DNA from: Deltaproteobacteria bacterium
Lineage (GTDB): Bacteria > Desulfobacterota > Desulfobulbia > Desulfobulbales > Desulfurivibrionaceae
DNA length: 64,000 nt
Direction of reading: 5' to 3'
Assembly: GCA_013349295.1 (NCBI GenBank)
Contig: DUZW01000001.1
Coordinates: forward strand, 1 to 64,000
Part shown: piece after piece, positions 62,036-64,000 of the stretch
Layout of the letters: each line of letters starts with the position of its first letter
How positions within the stretch are numbered: the stretch's first letter is position 1
Notes under the pieces: generated by a model
What the model saw: only the letters and a program-made list of their open reading frames with translations
What the model was told of the DNA's origin: nothing
Database searches by the model: none
Made by a program: the position numbers and the translations under genes

Positions 62036-64000
62036 TGACACCCCTTACCCGCCTGAAATGTATCTCCGCCGGGATGATGATATTCTGTTTTCTTTTGGCC
62101 GGGACGGTTTTTGCCCAAAAAGCAGCCCCCCAGGCAAAAGCAGCCTACACAATATCAGGCATTTCCCTTAACCAGGCTGCCGATGGCTTGCAACTGGTTG
62201 TTCAAGGACGCACAACACCTACATACACAATGTACGAACTTTTCGAGCCGCTGCGGATCGTGCTGGATATTGCCGATGCCAGATTCCTTGACTCTGCGGC
62301 GATTCCGACAAATCTGCCGCAGGGTCCGGTCCAGCAAATTAAAAATATCTCCCTGACGGATCAGGAACCGACCATTGCCCGGCTTGAGATCTACCTTTCC
62401 GACGATCCAGCCTATACCATCGAAAGAAAAGGAAACAATATCGTCGTCAGTTTTGCAAAGACAATGCCCCTGCCCCCCCACCTCGCGCAGACGATTGCCG
62501 AAACGGAACAACCACCTGCAACCGTTGCCGTCTCGGCGTCTCGTCCGGCTTCACTGCTCCAGGACATTGAGATTGACACCACCAATCCGGCCGAAACCCG
62601 TGTCATTATCAAAACGGACGGCCCAATCACGGATTTCCAAAAAGCCCATCTCGCTAAAAGCGAGGGTCGTCCGGCAAGAATGTATATTGACATTGCAAAC
62701 GTCGCGCTTCCAGGAAAGATGCTGCAACATACGGTCGGGACAGCCTTGGCAAAAATTCGCGCAGCTCAACGCAAATCTGCGGTGCGCATCGTTTTTGATT
62801 CCGGACTTAACGAATTATTCCCCTATGAGGTCGAAAACCTTCCCGATGGCTTACTGGTAAAAATTACCGAGCCTGCGGCATCTCTTTCCCCGCCCCTCAT
62901 GGCGGATCGTCTCAAGCAGAATCCTGCGCAAAAAATAGACCCACGACAAAATAAAACGAAAACTCCTGCTGCCCCGGTTACTCCAGCTGACTCTTTTGCT
63001 GTCGCGGCAACCGCACCGGTATCCGTCGCTCCGGCTGTGTCCATGCCGGCGGTAACGACTTCCGAATCAATCGTGCCCATTTTTTCGACAACAAAAGACG
63101 AAGTTAAAACCGTGCCCACACAACCGCTTCACGGCGCGACCAAAACAGCCGCCAAGAAAAATTCAGGAGCTACCACGGCAAAAGCAGAATCCTTCAATGT
63201 CTCCGGATATGAAAAACAAAAAATCACCGTGGATTTTTTCAAAATTGATCTTCACAACGTGTTCAGACTGTTCGGTGAAATAAGCGGTCAGAATATTGTT
63301 GTGGACGAAGGAGTCAGCGGCACCCTGACCTTGGCCCTCAATGATATCCCTTGGGATTTTGCTCTGGATATCGTGCTCAACCTCAAAGGTCTGCAAAAAG
63401 AAGAGCGTTTTAACACCATTGTAATTTTCCCCAAAGACAAGAATTTTCAATTTCCCAAGGTAGCGCTGGACCGTACCGATACCAAGGAGCATCAAGACAA
63501 ACCGGACCTTGTTACGGCAACCCAACAGTTGAAAGAACATAAAGAAATTCTTGAGGCAAAAAAGCTCATTCAACAAGGAGAACTTGCTGAAAAATCAGGA
63601 CGCTACCCCCAGGCACTCTCCTTATATGAAGCCGCTTTCAACTCTTGGCCGGACAATGCTCAGTTAGCTAACCGCATCTCCGCCCTGTGTCTTGTCCAGC
63701 TTGGCATGAATGCCAAGGCCGTGCACTATGCCAAGGCAGCGTTGACCCTCGAGCCTGCCAATACGGAAGCGGCACTACAGGCTGCCATCGGTTCCGCCAA
63801 CATGAAAAAAATTGAAGCCGCCAAAGCATACTTTGATCTGGCCATCCGCGCTCCACGACCGTCCAGCGAAGCGCTGACCAGCTATGCGGCTTTTGCCGAA
63901 GAACAACAAAGTTACAGAGGTGCCTTGACACTTCTTGATAAGCATAACGTACTGTACGGGGATACCCTGGACACGCTGGTATCAAGAGCGCGTATCCTCG
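62035..64000 (+). CDS. pilQ: PilQ-related protein: AMIN, STN and TPR domains, partial (3' end outside window)
   Basis: This frame is absent from the ORF track because it runs off the right edge. It starts at the ATG in TAATGACACCC with GAGGGAG upstream and is open for 655 codons. A signal peptide ends near FAQKA (about residue 28). Two AMIN-like domains (about 35-140 and 185-290) resemble the peptidoglycan-binding N-terminus of PilQ. A Pro/Ala/Thr-rich linker follows, then an STN/secretin N-domain at about 395-460 ('VDFFKIDLHNVFRLFGEISGQNIVVDEGVSGTLTLALNDIPWDFALDIVLN'). In ordinary PilQ the secretin modules follow; here, from about residue 505, the sequence becomes tetratricopeptide-like ('GELAEKSGRYPQALSLYEAAFNSWPDNAQLANRISALCLVQLG', 'NAKAVHYAKAALTLEPANTEAA'). 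Whether a secretin barrel follows lies beyond the window. Confidence 0.85.
   Translation, partial: MTPLTRLKCISAGMMIFCFLLAGTVFAQKAAPQAKAAYTISGISLNQAADGLQLVVQGRTTPTYTMYELFEPLRIVLDIADARFLDSAAIPTNLPQGPVQQIKNISLTDQEPTIARLEIYLSDDPAYTIERKGNNIVVSFAKTMPLPPHLAQTIAETEQPPATVAVSASRPASLLQDIEIDTTNPAETRVIIKTDGPITDFQKAHLAKSEGRPARMYIDIANVALPGKMLQHTVGTALAKIRAAQRKSAVRIVFDSGLNELFPYEVENLPDGLLVKITEPAASLSPPLMADRLKQNPAQKIDPRQNKTKTPAAPVTPADSFAVAATAPVSVAPAVSMPAVTTSESIVPIFSTTKDEVKTVPTQPLHGATKTAAKKNSGATTAKAESFNVSGYEKQKITVDFFKIDLHNVFRLFGEISGQNIVVDEGVSGTLTLALNDIPWDFALDIVLNLKGLQKEERFNTIVIFPKDKNFQFPKVALDRTDTKEHQDKPDLVTATQQLKEHKEILEAKKLIQQGELAEKSGRYPQALSLYEAAFNSWPDNAQLANRISALCLVQLGMNAKAVHYAKAALTLEPANTEAALQAAIGSANMKKIEAAKAYFDLAIRAPRPSSEALTSYAAFAEEQQSYRGALTLLDKHNVLYGDTLDTLVSRARIL

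Overview
The window looks like a chromosomal segment of a moderately GC-rich, strictly anaerobic, sulfur-metabolising Gram-negative bacterium, most plausibly a member of the Desulfobulbales (the former Desulfobulbaceae of the deltaproteobacteria). The reasons are a canonical DsrC with both C-terminal cysteines, a 12-heme periplasmic cytochrome c, a class III (oxygen-sensitive) ribonucleotide reductase operon, a CooT-type nickel protein, a TauE/SafE anion exporter, and deltaproteobacterium-like versions of core genes. This placement is inference; no 16S rRNA gene is present.

Layout. 1-8256 (minus strand): a type II secretion operon in the order gspG-E-F-H-J-I-K-L-M and a GspC/PilP-like gene that runs off the left edge, preceded by a small exported protein. 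8884-12040 (minus): NhaA antiporter, a small membrane protein and a TauE/SafE permease. 12452-14058 (plus): DNA repair genes nth and xth. 14130-14924 (minus): dodecaheme cytochrome. 15294-16883 (plus): biotin ligase and a YkgJ-like cysteine-cluster protein. 16977-19795 (minus): methyl-cycle genes ahcY and metK. 19919-25993 (minus): panE-like reductase, an OB-fold lipoprotein, clpA-clpS and holA. 26227-31496: an NAD-dependent epimerase (+), surE (-), a tautomerase overlapping ligA (+), acyP (+) and a zinc-ribbon protein (+). 31624-37249 (minus): dsrC, then nrdD-grx-nrdG behind paired NrdR-type boxes, and nadB. 37590-39739: a HAD phosphatase pair (+), a cooT/His-rich nickel module (-), and a CoA-binding protein (+). 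40155-46826 (minus): yajC, tgt, rph, an M24 peptidase, two small unknowns and a bifunctional aldolase/dehydrogenase. 47052-54368 (plus): dnaG-rpoD, dprA and topA. 54377-58670: a DUF218 protein (-), an orphan flagellar-rod-like protein (+), pyrC and pyrB (-), and lepB (-). 59127-64000 (plus): pilM-N-O-P and a PilQ-related gene running off the right edge.

The window is therefore mostly housekeeping, framed by two evolutionarily related envelope machines: a type II secretion system at the left and a type IV pilus alignment complex at the right. LepB and YajC (Sec pathway) add to the export theme.

The least ordinary content is between the genes. I find six copies of a roughly 108-150 bp intergenic element (family R1, my name) with terminal inverted repeats whose sequences differ from copy to copy but keep pairing with each other. 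In three copies the terminal repeat supplies the TAA stop codon of the neighbouring gene (nth, metK, M24 peptidase), and in a fourth it forms the 5' end of the gspH reading frame. A second short family (R2, core CGTTACGGYYCCTTATGC) lies roughly 90-110 bp upstream of several start codons. Other points are a GspC-like frame with a 13-base C tract, a PilQ homologue in which TPR repeats follow the STN domain, and a 19-bp perfect inverted repeat between lepB and pilM. I saw no tRNA, rRNA, CRISPR array, complete insertion sequence or prophage.
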